This document shows positions 41,507 through 51,718 of a stretch of DNA of 64,000 nucleotides, in pieces. Below the pieces are notes generated by a model. That model did no database searches, was not told where the DNA came from, and was given only the letters and a program-made list of their open reading frames with translations. A program made the translations under genes and the position numbers. How positions within the stretch are numbered: position 1 is the stretch's first letter; each line of letters starts with the position of its first letter. Source of the stretch: an uncultured Bacteroidales bacterium (lineage in GTDB: Bacteria > Bacteroidota > Bacteroidia > Bacteroidales > UBA932); assembly GCA_947588835.1 (NCBI GenBank), contig CANPZS010000003.1:1-64000 (forward strand). The letters are read 5' to 3'.

Positions 41507-43534
41507 CTATTCGAGTCCCCTCGCCCTGAGCAGCGCGGCCGGATCCGGGTCCGCCCCGCGGAAACTGCGGTACAGCGTCATCGGCTCCTCGCTGCCTCCC
41601 CTTTCGAGGAAAGTCTCGCGGAAAGCCTTGGAAACTTCGGGATTGAAGACACCCTTCTCAACGAACATCTCGAAAGCGTCCTGCTCCAGCACTTCCGCCC
41701 ACAGATAGCTGTAATAGCCGGCACTGTAGCCGCCATTGAATATATGGTTGAAATAAGTGGTGCGGTAGCGCGGTATGATTTCATCCACAAGGCCCATATC
41801 CCTGCACGCCTGCACCTCGAAATCGCGTATGGACTGCGCGTCGGTGAAGGCCGCAAGCCGCCCGGCGTCAAGCTCGTGCCATTTCATGTCGAGAATGGAA
41901 GCCGCACAAAGTTCCCCGGTCATAAAGCCCTGGTTGAACTTCAGCGAATTGTTCACCTTCTCTATGAGGGCCGCGGGAATGGTCTCCCCGGTAAAGGTGT
42001 TGTGCGCATATACCGAGAGTATCTCAGGCTGGAAGGCCCAATGCTCGTTGAACTGTGAAAAACACTCCACGAAGTCCCTTGTCACGCCCGTGCCGCTTAC
42101 GTCGGCATAACGGCATTTGGAGAGGAATCCGTGCAACGCATGGCCGAATTCGTGAAAAGCGGTCTGCACTTCATCTATCGTCAGCATCGACGGCGAGTCT
42201 TCCGAAGCCGGAGGGAAATTGCAGACATTCACTATGATCGGACGCACGTCATTGCCGTCGGCGTCAACGTACTGATCGCGGAAATTGTTCATCCATGCTC
42301 CGCCGCGCTTGGTGCTGCGGGAGAAATAATCCGCATAGAATATTCCCAGAAGCGAACCGTCCGAATCCGAGACGCGGAAAGCCTGCACCGTGGGGTTGTA
42401 CACCTGAACTTCCGGGGCCGGCTCAATGCGCACACCGTAAAGCTTTTCGGCGGCATGGAAAACGCCCTTGCGCACGCTGTCAACCTGGAAATACGGCTTT
42501 GTCTCGGACTCGTCGAGGTCGTATTTGGCCTTGCGCACCTTCTCGGCATAATAAAACCAGTCCCATGGCCTTATCACGCTGCCTGCAGGCAGAAGACCGG
42601 CCTTGATGTCGGCGTCCATGAATTTCTTCATGGACGCGATTTCTTCCGCGGCCTTCTTCATGGACGCGTCCATTATCTGCGCGAGAAACTTGTCCACGGT
42701 CTCCGGATCGCCGGCCATCTTGTCGGCCAGCAGATATTCGGCCGAAGTCTTGTATCCGAGAAGATTGGCCTGTTCGGTGCGCAACTTCATGATTTCGAGG
42801 ACGATGGCGTTGTTGTCATGGTCGCCGCCATTGTTTCCGCGCGAGGAATAGGCATTGAAAAGCCGTTCGCGCAGGTCCCTGTCGGCGCATGAAGCCATGA
42901 ATCCGGGATATTCCGATACGGTGACGCCGAACTCGTCGCGGAAAGCATTGTTCTCGGCAAGCAGATTGTCGCCGAATTTCTGCGAAAGCGCGGCCAGCCG
43001 CTTGTTTATTTCCTTGAAACGGGCCTGTTTTTCCGCATCGAGGGACACGCCGTTGCGCACGAACCTGTCGTAAAGCTTTTTCGTCACCATCTGCTGCTCC
43101 CTGTCAAGCGACGACATGTCGTCATACACGGCCTTGACGCGAGCGAAAAAGTCGGGATTCATGAATATATCGTCTGACGCTTCCGTCAGCATGGCGGTCA
43201 TTTCCTCCCCTATCTTCTGCATCGATTCGGTGGCGTCGGATTCCGAAAGGTTATAAAACACTCCGGTGACCTTGGCGAGCTGCTTCCCCGATAGTTCGTA
43301 AGCCGCTATGGTATTTTCAAACGTCGGCGCATCAGCGTTGGATATTATCGCCTCTATTTCAGCCTTTTGCACGGCTATTCCGGCCTTTGCGGCCGGGATG
43401 TGGTCCGCCTCCGCTATCCTGTCGAAGGGCGCGGTGCCGTAAGGAGTGTCCCAATCCTGCTGAAATATGTTTTTCTGTCCGCAAGAAACTGTCATGATTA
43501 TAGCTCCGAACAAAACCAATCCTTTGAATTTCAT
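41507..43534 (-). CDS. M3 family metallopeptidase (peptidyl-dipeptidase Dcp-like) lipoprotein
   Basis: FHEFGHALHGFLSKCRYADVSGTGVTRDFVECFSQFNEHW; lipobox MTVSCGQKN. Confidence 0.93.
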   Translation of the reverse strand: MKFKGLVLFGAIIMTVSCGQKNIFQQDWDTPYGTAPFDRIAEADHIPAAKAGIAVQKAEIEAIISNADAPTFENTIAAYELSGKQLAKVTGVFYNLSESDATESMQKIGEEMTAMLTEASDDIFMNPDFFARVKAVYDDMSSLDREQQMVTKKLYDRFVRNGVSLDAEKQARFKEINKRLAALSQKFGDNLLAENNAFRDEFGVTVSEYPGFMASCADRDLRERLFNAYSSRGNNGGDHDNNAIVLEIMKLRTEQANLLGYKTSAEYLLADKMAGDPETVDKFLAQIMDASMKKAAEEIASMKKFMDADIKAGLLPAGSVIRPWDWFYYAEKVRKAKYDLDESETKPYFQVDSVRKGVFHAAEKLYGVRIEPAPEVQVYNPTVQAFRVSDSDGSLLGIFYADYFSRSTKRGGAWMNNFRDQYVDADGNDVRPIIVNVCNFPPASEDSPSMLTIDEVQTAFHEFGHALHGFLSKCRYADVSGTGVTRDFVECFSQFNEHWAFQPEILSVYAHNTFTGETIPAALIEKVNNSLKFNQGFMTGELCAASILDMKWHELDAGRLAAFTDAQSIRDFEVQACRDMGLVDEIIPRYRTTYFNHIFNGGYSAGYYSYLWAEVLEQDAFEMFVEKGVFNPEVSKAFRETFLERGGSEEPMTLYRSFRGADPDPAALLRARGLE

Positions 43535-43543
43535 AATCTTCCG

Positions 43544-44968
43544 TCAATTATTCCACCAGAAAGTCACATCCTCCGGAGACTGGGCTTCCACTGCGTCGGC
43601 CTTCTCTTCGCCTATCTTGCCGGCGAGATTGACGAACAGGTCCAGGCCGATTTTTTCCTCGAGTTCATCCACGGAAATGGCGATCCCCCTTCCGAATGAA
43701 GGAGTGTTCTCTTTATGCTCCAGATAGACCGAGAACGCCGCGAATCCCCCGTTGACGGACGATGACGCATCGTAACGCAGCACGGACTTGAAATATGCAT
43801 CCGGTATGGATTCTTTCTTGCCGACATTGTCTTCCACTGTCTTGGGATTTTCTCCCAGCACGCAGCCCGTCACCACGTACAGGGTATCGGACTTGTCGCT
43901 CCATTTGCGGACCTTTGTCTCAAGAGATACCCAAAGCCCTTCGTTGAACTCGGCGAGCTGCGGAGTGGCGTTGGTGTAATAGAAAGTCTGATTGTTCAGC
44001 TGGGACGTGCGAAGCCTGTCGGCGGAAGGAATCTGATGCCCGCGCTCGTAGCCGTTGGCATAAAAATCCCCGCTCTTGGCAAGGATAGCCTGATCCTCCA
44101 CGAAAGGATCCTGATACCAGTCTTTGCTACGTTCCGCATTCTTTTCAGTGTAGAAGCCGCACAGAGGATATGCCACCCATCTGGCCACATAGTGGCCGCT
44201 GTCGTAGAGGAAAGAATAGTTGCGGTACACCTCGTCGTCACACAGGGCCGTATGGATATGGAAACTTTTTTCGTCAGTCACTTCCGGAAGCTCGAGCCAT
44301 ACCGGCACTTCCGAATACATATTGCCCATGTCTGAGCTCAGGCGGGTAACCCTCACGTTCTTGAGTTTCCATGTAGGGGCGACGGAGGAAGTGCTTCTGT
44401 ACCGGAACGCTATTTTTATTTTCTTTCCGCAGAATGCCGAAAGATCAATGTCGCCGGAATTCACGAAGGCCCAGCTGTTTCCGGCCGGCAAGCCCGGAAT
44501 GGCGACGTCCTGCCATTTATTGCCGTCGTCCACGGTGACCTGCAAAGATATGAAATCGGTTATCTCGGCTCCCGACAGATAATTGAGTGCATGATCGAAA
44601 GCGAGGTATGCCGTCTTGTATGCGGTAAGGTTCAGTTCCGGAGACACCAGACGGCTGTCAGTCTCATGGCGGACCTCATTGGAGTAGGCGGTGGCCTTCA
44701 TGCCGTAAGACTTGTCAAAAGTCCATACGGTCACACCTTCGGGCACATCTGCATCTTCAATCGTGAATGCACCCTGGCCGGTTTTAAACGGTTCGTCCAA
44801 TATTACATCTGAAGTCGGAGGAACTTCCGGTTCAGGATCCGTGCCGCCGGTATCGGGATTTTCCTCTTCGGGGTTTTCCGGCAATGTCGTCGGCGAATTT
44901 TTCTCCGCACATGATGCAAGGAGAGAGAGAGCGGCGATAACGCTCAAAAAATATGACAAATGTTTCAT
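43544..44968 (-). CDS. Secreted DNA/RNA non-specific endonuclease (NUC1) lipoprotein with N-terminal beta-sandwich domain
   Basis: NGYERGHQIPSADRLRTSQLNNQTFYYTNATPQ catalytic motif; lipobox SLLASCAEK; N-terminal choice-of-anchor-like domain. Confidence 0.88.
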   Translation of the reverse strand: MKHLSYFLSVIAALSLLASCAEKNSPTTLPENPEEENPDTGGTDPEPEVPPTSDVILDEPFKTGQGAFTIEDADVPEGVTVWTFDKSYGMKATAYSNEVRHETDSRLVSPELNLTAYKTAYLAFDHALNYLSGAEITDFISLQVTVDDGNKWQDVAIPGLPAGNSWAFVNSGDIDLSAFCGKKIKIAFRYRSTSSVAPTWKLKNVRVTRLSSDMGNMYSEVPVWLELPEVTDEKSFHIHTALCDDEVYRNYSFLYDSGHYVARWVAYPLCGFYTEKNAERSKDWYQDPFVEDQAILAKSGDFYANGYERGHQIPSADRLRTSQLNNQTFYYTNATPQLAEFNEGLWVSLETKVRKWSDKSDTLYVVTGCVLGENPKTVEDNVGKKESIPDAYFKSVLRYDASSSVNGGFAAFSVYLEHKENTPSFGRGIAISVDELEEKIGLDLFVNLAGKIGEEKADAVEAQSPEDVTFWWNN

Positions 44969-45032
44969 GTCCGCAATATAGGTATAATAAATAAGAACGG
45001 CAAAGACAAAATAGCTTTCGCGCATATAAAAA

Positions 45033-45058
45033 GAAGCCGGCCCGGAGGGGTCGGCTTC
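45033..45058 (-). terminator. Intrinsic terminator after the TBDR1-unit lipoprotein
   Basis: GAAGCCGGCCC..GGGGTCGGCTTC hairpin followed by a T run on the minus strand. Confidence 0.7.
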
Positions 45059-45089
45059 CCATCATGTTCATTATCGGGCAATCCGTTGA

Positions 45090-46763
45090 TTATTCGGTCT
45101 TTCCGTTCAGGCTGTAGATGTAACCCTTGTTCTGGGCGGTTTCCGCAGTCCCGTTGTAAAGGGTGAGCTGGCCGCAGACGATCACGTCGTCGCCGACGGC
45201 GATCTGGGTGTCCCCTGTCTGCCATTTGCGGTTGCCGAGATACAGCACCCTGTAGGCTTCGAAGTCGAGGGCCTTGTCGTCGCTGTAAACTCCGTCCGCG
45301 GACATATAGAAGGTGGCGTTGCCATAGCTGCCGAACTCGCCGTTGTTGGCGATCTTGGAGATCTTGCCTGCGACATATAAAGCCTTACGGCCAGTGGCGC
45401 CGGACTCCAGCGCATTGGCGGCCTTTATGGCTCCCAGCGGGGTGAGCGGATCTTCGAGCGTGCCCCAGCCCTCGCTTTGGTCGGTCAGGCCGTTCACGCT
45501 GTAGACATAGGCCTTGCCGCTCGCAGTCTCGGGAGTGCCATTGTACACCGTCAAATGACCGCACAGGATTACCTCGTCGCCGACGGAAGGCGCATTGTCG
45601 CCATCAGCCCACTTCTTGTTGCCGAGCCACAATACGCGGTATGCCTCGAAATCGAGGGTATTGTCGTCATGGTAATCTCCGTCGTCAGAAATATAGAACG
45701 TGCCGTTGCCATACTGCGAGCCGAACGCGCCGTTGTTTGCATACTTGGATACTACGCCTTTCACGTAGAAGTCGGTAGCGGTCTCGCCGCCGAGAGCCGT
45801 GACGTATTCGATGGCCTCGGCGACAGTGAACGGTATCGCGAGGGTACCGGTGCGGCCGGCCTGGGTGAGCGTCTGCTGGGCGGTGTATTCCTTGCCGTCA
45901 TTGTCCTCCGTCCTGAAGGTGATGGTGGCGATGCGACCTCCGGCATTGTTCTCCGCAGCATGGAAGACTACGCTGCTGCCGGCAACCGAAGCGATCGACA
46001 GCCAATCAGCCGCATCCTCGGGAATCTCGACCCACAGGCCGGCGCCCTTGTTGGTGAGAGTGACTGCGACGTCGCCGCCGTCAACGGAGATGGAGGCATC
46101 CTCGGGATCGACTGATTCGACCTTGATGAGCGACTTGTTGATGTTGAGGACGGTCACGTCCACGAGCTCCACCGTTCCGCTATAGGTGGTCTTGGGACCC
46201 TCAACGGTAACCTCGTCTCCGACCTCGAGACCCAAGCTCAGGAAATTCTTTTCAGCTCCTTTGGCATCAAGCGTACCGTAGATGTAAACTTCGCCGGTTT
46301 CGTCTTGCAGATACCAGTTGCCGTATTGGGTGTTCACAATTGAGGTAACGGTGCCGGTCACGCGGTAGGTCTTGCTGTCCGGACCTGCGATAACCTCGGC
46401 GCAGGTGGCCTCGGAAACGCTGGCGACACCCTGTATCACATTGATGTGCTGGGTTGCGCCCTCGCAGGTCAGTAGGACTTCGCCGTTGCGGCCGTCAAGC
46501 GAGCCTTCGGCGGAGAAAGTGACGGAGGACTCGCCGGCCGAGCCCGACGCGGGGGACACCGTCAGCCAGTCGGGACCGCCGGAGATGGTCCAGCTGCCCG
46601 TGGCGCTGACGGAAATGGTGGTGGAGCCGCCCGCCGCCGGTATGGCGACGTACGAAGACGAAACCGTCACTTCGCTGAGATAAGTGGGGCCCTCTTCCTG
46701 GCATCCGGTCGCCGCGAGAGCGAGGGCCGCGGCCATGGAAGCGAAAATATATTTGGTTTTCAT
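45090..46763 (-). CDS. BACON-domain lipoprotein with three OB-fold-like modules (DUF6359-type repeats)
   Basis: Lipobox LAATGCQEE; BACON-like ATGSWTISGGPDWLTVSPASGSAGESSVTF; one YRVTGTVTSIVNTQYGNWYLQDETGEVYIYG module and two xFYVKGxVSKxANNGxFG..FYISDDG modules. Confidence 0.78.
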   Translation of the reverse strand: MKTKYIFASMAAALALAATGCQEEGPTYLSEVTVSSSYVAIPAAGGSTTISVSATGSWTISGGPDWLTVSPASGSAGESSVTFSAEGSLDGRNGEVLLTCEGATQHINVIQGVASVSEATCAEVIAGPDSKTYRVTGTVTSIVNTQYGNWYLQDETGEVYIYGTLDAKGAEKNFLSLGLEVGDEVTVEGPKTTYSGTVELVDVTVLNINKSLIKVESVDPEDASISVDGGDVAVTLTNKGAGLWVEIPEDAADWLSIASVAGSSVVFHAAENNAGGRIATITFRTEDNDGKEYTAQQTLTQAGRTGTLAIPFTVAEAIEYVTALGGETATDFYVKGVVSKYANNGAFGSQYGNGTFYISDDGDYHDDNTLDFEAYRVLWLGNKKWADGDNAPSVGDEVILCGHLTVYNGTPETASGKAYVYSVNGLTDQSEGWGTLEDPLTPLGAIKAANALESGATGRKALYVAGKISKIANNGEFGSYGNATFYMSADGVYSDDKALDFEAYRVLYLGNRKWQTGDTQIAVGDDVIVCGQLTLYNGTAETAQNKGYIYSLNGKTE

Positions 46764-46778
46764 CGGAATGTCCTTTTA

Positions 46779-49700
46779 TTAATTGAACAAATATTTGATA
46801 CCTATGGAAGCATACCAGCACTGGCCGAGAGCGTGGTTGAGTGTCCACGTCTGCGTGTTGCCGTTGATGGAGGCGGGAGTCGAGAACGTCGCATAGCCGT
46901 CCGCGTCTACGCCTTCATACTTGAGGATGCGCGCGTCGGAGCCGATGGCGGGGTTCAGGTACTTGGACACTCCCCAGCTGGAGTTGAACAGGTTCAGCAC
47001 GTTCTTGACGTCGAGGTTGAGCTGAAGGGTGTTGGTGGTCTTGCCGATCTTCACGGTAAAGTCGTGCTTGTAGCTCAGATCGATGCGGTGAACCCAGGGG
47101 TTGTATACGCTGTATGCCTCGGCATACTGGCCCTGATGCCTGCTCAGGTATTTGTCCTTGTGGACGTAGTCCATGAACCGGGTGGCGTCGTCGTTGCTGA
47201 CGAAGCGGAACTGGTTGGAGGATACTTCCTCGTCAGTAGGAACATAGATTGCGTCGTAGTTGTATCCGTCGCCGTTCATGTCGTTGGCAAGCATGTAGGA
47301 ATAGTTGTAGCCACCACGCCATGTCTCGTAGATGATGCTGTAGTGGTTGCCGCTCTTGTCGTCATGGGTGAGGGAAGCGACGAACCTATCCGGAGTCACA
47401 TACTGCGAATTGTGGAGCTGGATATAGTTGGGGCCTTCCACGGTAGGTACATAGGTGAATGCGGATTCAGCCGCCGAGCCGGGCATGCCGGTCACCTCTT
47501 TGTTCACCGTGTGGGTGTAGGCCGCCATGAGGCTCAGACCGTCGACCGGACGGGCGTTGAGGGTGACGCTGGCGGACCAGCCGTAGCCCTTGGAAGTGTT
47601 CTCAAGAACAAATGCCTTGGTGCCTGTACGATAGCTGTCCGGATAGAGAGGACGGTTGTCGACGCCGTTGAAGCGTGCGAAGCCGCCTATGTTGGGAATG
47701 CTCCAGTCGGAAATGGACACCGCATTGACAGTCTTGTTGAATATGCCCTCAGCCTCTATGGAGAGAGGGAAGGAAGTCGGGAACGAATAGTCGAAGGCGA
47801 TGGAAGTCTTCCATACCTGCGGCATCTTGAACTTCGGATCCACGCCGTTCACGGCAGACGGCACGGTGCCGTCCTCAGGTCTGATGGTGCTGGGATAGCC
47901 GAGCTGCAGAAGTTTCTGATAGAGAGCGTCGAGCGTCGCCTTGCCGTTGGCGTCGGTCACCAGGCCGCCGTTGAACACGTCCATCGAGAAGCCTTGTTTC
48001 TCGGCTGCCGATTTGTTTATTTGCGCCTGATATTGTACCATACCGCCGTTGGTCGGCATGTTGGTGAAGAACACGAGCGGGAGACGGCCGGAGAAGAGTC
48101 CGGTGCCGCCGCGTACCTTGAGCGACTTGTCGCCGAGGACGTCCCAGTTGAAGCCCACGCGCGGAGAGAGTGTCAAGTTGGCCGAAGGCCACTTGCCCGT
48201 GTCGATGTGCTGCTCGGCATAGCCGTGCGTCTTGGGATAATAGCTGAGCTGGAGAATGGCATTGTTGGTCATCAGGTCGCCGTTGTTGAAGAACAGGCCG
48301 TCGACGCGCAGGCCGGCGGTAAGCTTGAAGCGGTCGCTGACGTTCCATTCGTCCTGGCCGTAGAGGCCGGCCTTGTAGAACTGTACGCGGGCGGCGGGAG
48401 CGGTTTCACCGTCGTTTCCGTAGGTGAGGCAGACGATCTCGGGAGTGGCGCCGTTAAGGAAATCGCTTACAGAATTGTAGCGGTAATATCCCGAACCGTT
48501 GCGCATATAAGAGTTGTCGGCCATCTGATATTCGAAGCTGACGCCTCCGGTGATCTTGTGGGCGCCCGCATAGTAGGTGAGGTCGTCCTTGATGTTGGCT
48601 ACGGTGTTGTGCACCGCGTTGTTCCAGGTGAAGAGCTCATAGCCGAGGGCCATATAGTTGTTGGTTCCGGCGCCGCCGGTCAGATCACCGTCGAGGATGT
48701 CGATGAAAGGAAACTCATCGGAATTGGTTCCGCGGACGTCATCGAGCTTGGAATAGGTGGCGAGGAACTGGTTGGAGAGCTTGTCGCTCAGGCGGCTGTT
48801 GAGGTCGACCGAGAACGTGCTCACGATATTCTGCTGCGAATACATGGCGTTGGCGAAGGCCATGGAGTACTGCGACATACGGCTGCCGGGCATACGGGTG
48901 CCGCCGTCCATGGATGTGGCGTTCGTTGCCGACCAGCGGTTGTTGAGCGTATAGTTGTAGCGGAAAGCGAGATGATGCTTGTCGCTGATGTTCCAGTCGA
49001 GGCGGGCGAGGAGCTTGGTGTTGTTCTCGTCGGCGGGGAAGTCGGTCCAGGAACCCGTGTCGTAGCCGTATTTGGACTTCACGAATTCGGAAACCCTCTG
49101 GAGGTCCGCCTTGGTGGTGCGGGAAATGTAGTTGTCCGGATCGGCCACGCCGTTGGTAGAACCCTGCCAGCGGTTGGCGATCGTAGGGATCACCGCATAT
49201 TCGGCGTTGACGAAGAAGAACAGCTTGTTCTTCACGATGGGGCCGCCGAGAGTGAATCCGTAGGTGGTGGTGCGGTCCTTGGCCCTCGCTCCGCCTATCT
49301 GCTCGCCGTCAACGGTGTCACCGCGCATATTCTCGTTGCGGTGATATACATAGGCCGTTCCTTTGAAGGTGTTGGTACCGGACTTGGTGATGGCGTTCAC
49401 GCCACCGCCTATGAAGTTGGTCTGACGGACGTCGTAGGGCGAGATAACCACCTGCATTTCCTCGATGGCGTCGATGGAGATCGGGTTGCCGCCGCCGGGA
49501 AGGCCGTCGCTCAGACCGAAGTTATTGTTGAAGTTGGCTCCGTCTACGGTGAAGTTGGCGGTACGTCCGTCGGCTCCGGCGAAGGTCATGCCGTTTCCTC
49601 CGTAGGGAGAGAGACGCGTCACGTCCGTGATGCTGCGGCTGACGGTAGGCAGCGAAGTGATCTGCCTGCTGGTGATGTTGGTAGCCGCGCCGGTCTTCTC

Positions 49701-50096
49701 GGTGGCGAACTTGGAAGAGGCCGTCGAGATGACCACGGCCTCGCTGAGCATCTCGGCGTCATCCGACAACGAAGCGTTGAGGAAGTATGCTTCGGCGAGC
49801 TGGAGAGTGATGTCCGTGTAGGTGACATTGTTGAAGCCGAGGCAGCTTACCTCGACGGAGTAGGGACCGCCGGTGCGCATACCGTTGATGGAGAAACGGC
49901 CTTCGGCGTTGGTCACGGCATAGTACTGCGTGCCTGAAGGCGTGTGCACCGCGACGATCGCGGCTCCTGCGACAGGCTCGCCGTTCTTGTCGGCTACCCG
50001 GCCGCTGAGGGTTGATGTCGTCACCTGGGCAAAGGCAACGACGCCCGCAAACATGGTAATGAATGCGAGCATAACTTTTTTGAGTGTTTGTCTCAT
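46779..50096 (-). CDS. TonB-dependent receptor, Oar-like (TBDR1)
   Basis: MRQTLKKVMLAFITMFAGVVAFAQ signal peptide; CarboxypepD_reg (LSGRVADKNGEPVAGAAIVA); plug domain; C-terminal IGIKYLFN. ATG at 50096. Confidence 0.93.
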   Translation of the reverse strand: MRQTLKKVMLAFITMFAGVVAFAQVTTSTLSGRVADKNGEPVAGAAIVAVHTPSGTQYYAVTNAEGRFSINGMRTGGPYSVEVSCLGFNNVTYTDITLQLAEAYFLNASLSDDAEMLSEAVVISTASSKFATEKTGAATNITSRQITSLPTVSRSITDVTRLSPYGGNGMTFAGADGRTANFTVDGANFNNNFGLSDGLPGGGNPISIDAIEEMQVVISPYDVRQTNFIGGGVNAITKSGTNTFKGTAYVYHRNENMRGDTVDGEQIGGARAKDRTTTYGFTLGGPIVKNKLFFFVNAEYAVIPTIANRWQGSTNGVADPDNYISRTTKADLQRVSEFVKSKYGYDTGSWTDFPADENNTKLLARLDWNISDKHHLAFRYNYTLNNRWSATNATSMDGGTRMPGSRMSQYSMAFANAMYSQQNIVSTFSVDLNSRLSDKLSNQFLATYSKLDDVRGTNSDEFPFIDILDGDLTGGAGTNNYMALGYELFTWNNAVHNTVANIKDDLTYYAGAHKITGGVSFEYQMADNSYMRNGSGYYRYNSVSDFLNGATPEIVCLTYGNDGETAPAARVQFYKAGLYGQDEWNVSDRFKLTAGLRVDGLFFNNGDLMTNNAILQLSYYPKTHGYAEQHIDTGKWPSANLTLSPRVGFNWDVLGDKSLKVRGGTGLFSGRLPLVFFTNMPTNGGMVQYQAQINKSAAEKQGFSMDVFNGGLVTDANGKATLDALYQKLLQLGYPSTIRPEDGTVPSAVNGVDPKFKMPQVWKTSIAFDYSFPTSFPLSIEAEGIFNKTVNAVSISDWSIPNIGGFARFNGVDNRPLYPDSYRTGTKAFVLENTSKGYGWSASVTLNARPVDGLSLMAAYTHTVNKEVTGMPGSAAESAFTYVPTVEGPNYIQLHNSQYVTPDRFVASLTHDDKSGNHYSIIYETWRGGYNYSYMLANDMNGDGYNYDAIYVPTDEEVSSNQFRFVSNDDATRFMDYVHKDKYLSRHQGQYAEAYSVYNPWVHRIDLSYKHDFTVKIGKTTNTLQLNLDVKNVLNLFNSSWGVSKYLNPAIGSDARILKYEGVDADGYATFSTPASINGNTQTWTLNHALGQCWYASIGIKYLFN

Positions 50097-50148
50097 ATAA
50101 ATAAAGGTAAATATGAAATTGAATAGCTTCCTACCTAAAAGCGACGCG

Positions 50149-50159
50149 AATATACGACC
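50149..50159. repeat. Inverted copy of the half-site (minus strand GGTCGTATATT) upstream of TBDR1
   Basis: Reverse complement matches 52354-52364; homology to the other arm starts here. Confidence 0.6.
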
Positions 50160-50294
50160 ATTTTTCGACAACAAAAAAAATTTTTGTCGCTTTTTATATG
50201 CCATATCGCCAAATGGCTGTATATGAGTGAAATATGTTTCAAAATAGGCTATCGAGGTCATATTCACCACGATGCGCGCGGCGGCACGCACCGT

Positions 50295-51551
50295 CTACCC
50301 GTAAAAGGCATCTTTGATCATGTCCACGGAGTCGAGCAGTTCCCAGCCGAAGAACTGAACTTCCTTCTCGACGGGCTTGCCGTTCTCCATCACGGTTACG
50401 GCCCGGCGGTAAGGCTTGCGCCCCATGTGGCCATAAGCCGCCGTAGGCTCGTAGATGGGGTTCTTGAGTCCGAACTTCTCTATGATTTTGGCGGGACGGA
50501 GGTCGAACAGTCCGCCTATCTTGGCGGCGATAGCGGCGTCATCCATGCCGTTGTGCGATGTTCCGTAGGTGTTTACGAATATGCTGACCGGCCTGGCGAT
50601 GCCTATCGCATAGGAAATCTGCACCAGCATTTCATCGGCTATCCCAGCCGCAACCATGTTCTTGGCTATGTAGCGCGCGGCGTATGCTCCGCTCCTGTCC
50701 ACCTTGGAGGCATCCTTGCCCGAAAAAGAGCCGCCGCCGTGCGCACCCTTGCCGCCGTAGGTGTCGACTATTATCTTGCGGCCGGTCAGTCCCGTATCCC
50801 CGTGCGGGCCGCCTATGACGAATTTGCCGGTAGGATTGACGTGCAGGATGAAGTCGTCCCTGAACAGCGCCGCAGTATCTGCCGGCAGCGTAGATTTCAG
50901 CTTGGGCAGCAATATGTTGCGCACGTCGTTGGCGATGCGTTCGTGCATGGCCTTGTCCGTGGCGAATTCATCGTGCTGGGTGGATATTACTATGGTGTGG
51001 ATGCGCACCGGCCTGCCCGTCTTTCCGTCATATTCTATGGTGAACTGCGACTTGGCGTCGGGACGCAGGTACGGCATCAGCTGCGGTTCGTTGCGGCGGA
51101 TGTCCGCCAGAATCATCAGGGCACGATGCGAAAGATAAAGCGGCAGCGGCATGTATTCCTCCGTATCACGGCAGGCATAGCCGAACATCATGCCCTGGTC
51201 CCCGGCTCCCTGTTCGTCGGCGTCGCCCCTCACCACTCCGCGGTTGATGTCCGGGCTTTGCTCGTGCAGGGCCGAAAGGACGCCGCAAGAATTGCCGTCG
51301 AACATATATTCCGCCTTGTCGTATCCTATCCTGTTGATCACCCGGCGCACGGTGCCCTGTATGTCGACATACGCGTCCGAAAGCACCTCGCCCATCACTA
51401 CGACCATGCCGGTGCTGCAGAAGGTTTCGCAGGCGACTTTGGACTCGGGGTCCCTGCGCAGAAATTCATCGAGTATGGCATCCGATATCTGGTCCGCCAC
51501 TTTATCCGGATGTCCCTCGGACACAGATTCTGAAGTGAACAAATAATTCAT
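50295..51551 (-). CDS. metK: S-adenosylmethionine synthetase
   Basis: FTSESVSEGHPDKVADQISDAILD, GAGDQGMMFGYA, GGKGAHGGGSFSGKDASKVDRS. Confidence 0.97.
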   Translation of the reverse strand: MNYLFTSESVSEGHPDKVADQISDAILDEFLRRDPESKVACETFCSTGMVVVMGEVLSDAYVDIQGTVRRVINRIGYDKAEYMFDGNSCGVLSALHEQSPDINRGVVRGDADEQGAGDQGMMFGYACRDTEEYMPLPLYLSHRALMILADIRRNEPQLMPYLRPDAKSQFTIEYDGKTGRPVRIHTIVISTQHDEFATDKAMHERIANDVRNILLPKLKSTLPADTAALFRDDFILHVNPTGKFVIGGPHGDTGLTGRKIIVDTYGGKGAHGGGSFSGKDASKVDRSGAYAARYIAKNMVAAGIADEMLVQISYAIGIARPVSIFVNTYGTSHNGMDDAAIAAKIGGLFDLRPAKIIEKFGLKNPIYEPTAAYGHMGRKPYRRAVTVMENGKPVEKEVQFFGWELLDSVDMIKDAFYG

Positions 51552-51572
51552 GGCAATGCATCATTATTAAAA

Positions 51573-51594
51573 AGCTCCGCAGGAATGCGGAGCT
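51573..51594 (-). terminator. Intrinsic terminator of the serine recombinase gene
   Basis: AGCTCCGCA-TTCC-TGCGGAGCT followed by TTTTT on the minus strand. Confidence 0.75.
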
Positions 51595-51718
51595 AAAACT
51601 ACAATAATATAATTTTTAGCATTTTTTTGTGTGGTTGCAAGCAGCCAAATCTATCCACATTCTTTTCGACGGCAAATATAGCCATTCCTTCCCTACAAAA
51701 CAAATTGAAGCGGGCGCG

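Noticed and set aside
46833-49937. 1034-aa plus-strand ORF opposite TBDR1
   Set aside because: Shadow ORF antisense to a well-supported receptor; low-complexity Val/Gly/Glu-rich translation with no recognisable family.
50097-50291. 65-residue N-terminal extension of TBDR1 in the ORF track
   Set aside because: It is the intergenic region; the signal peptide starts at MRQTLKK, identical in both receptors. The same applies to 52339-52416.
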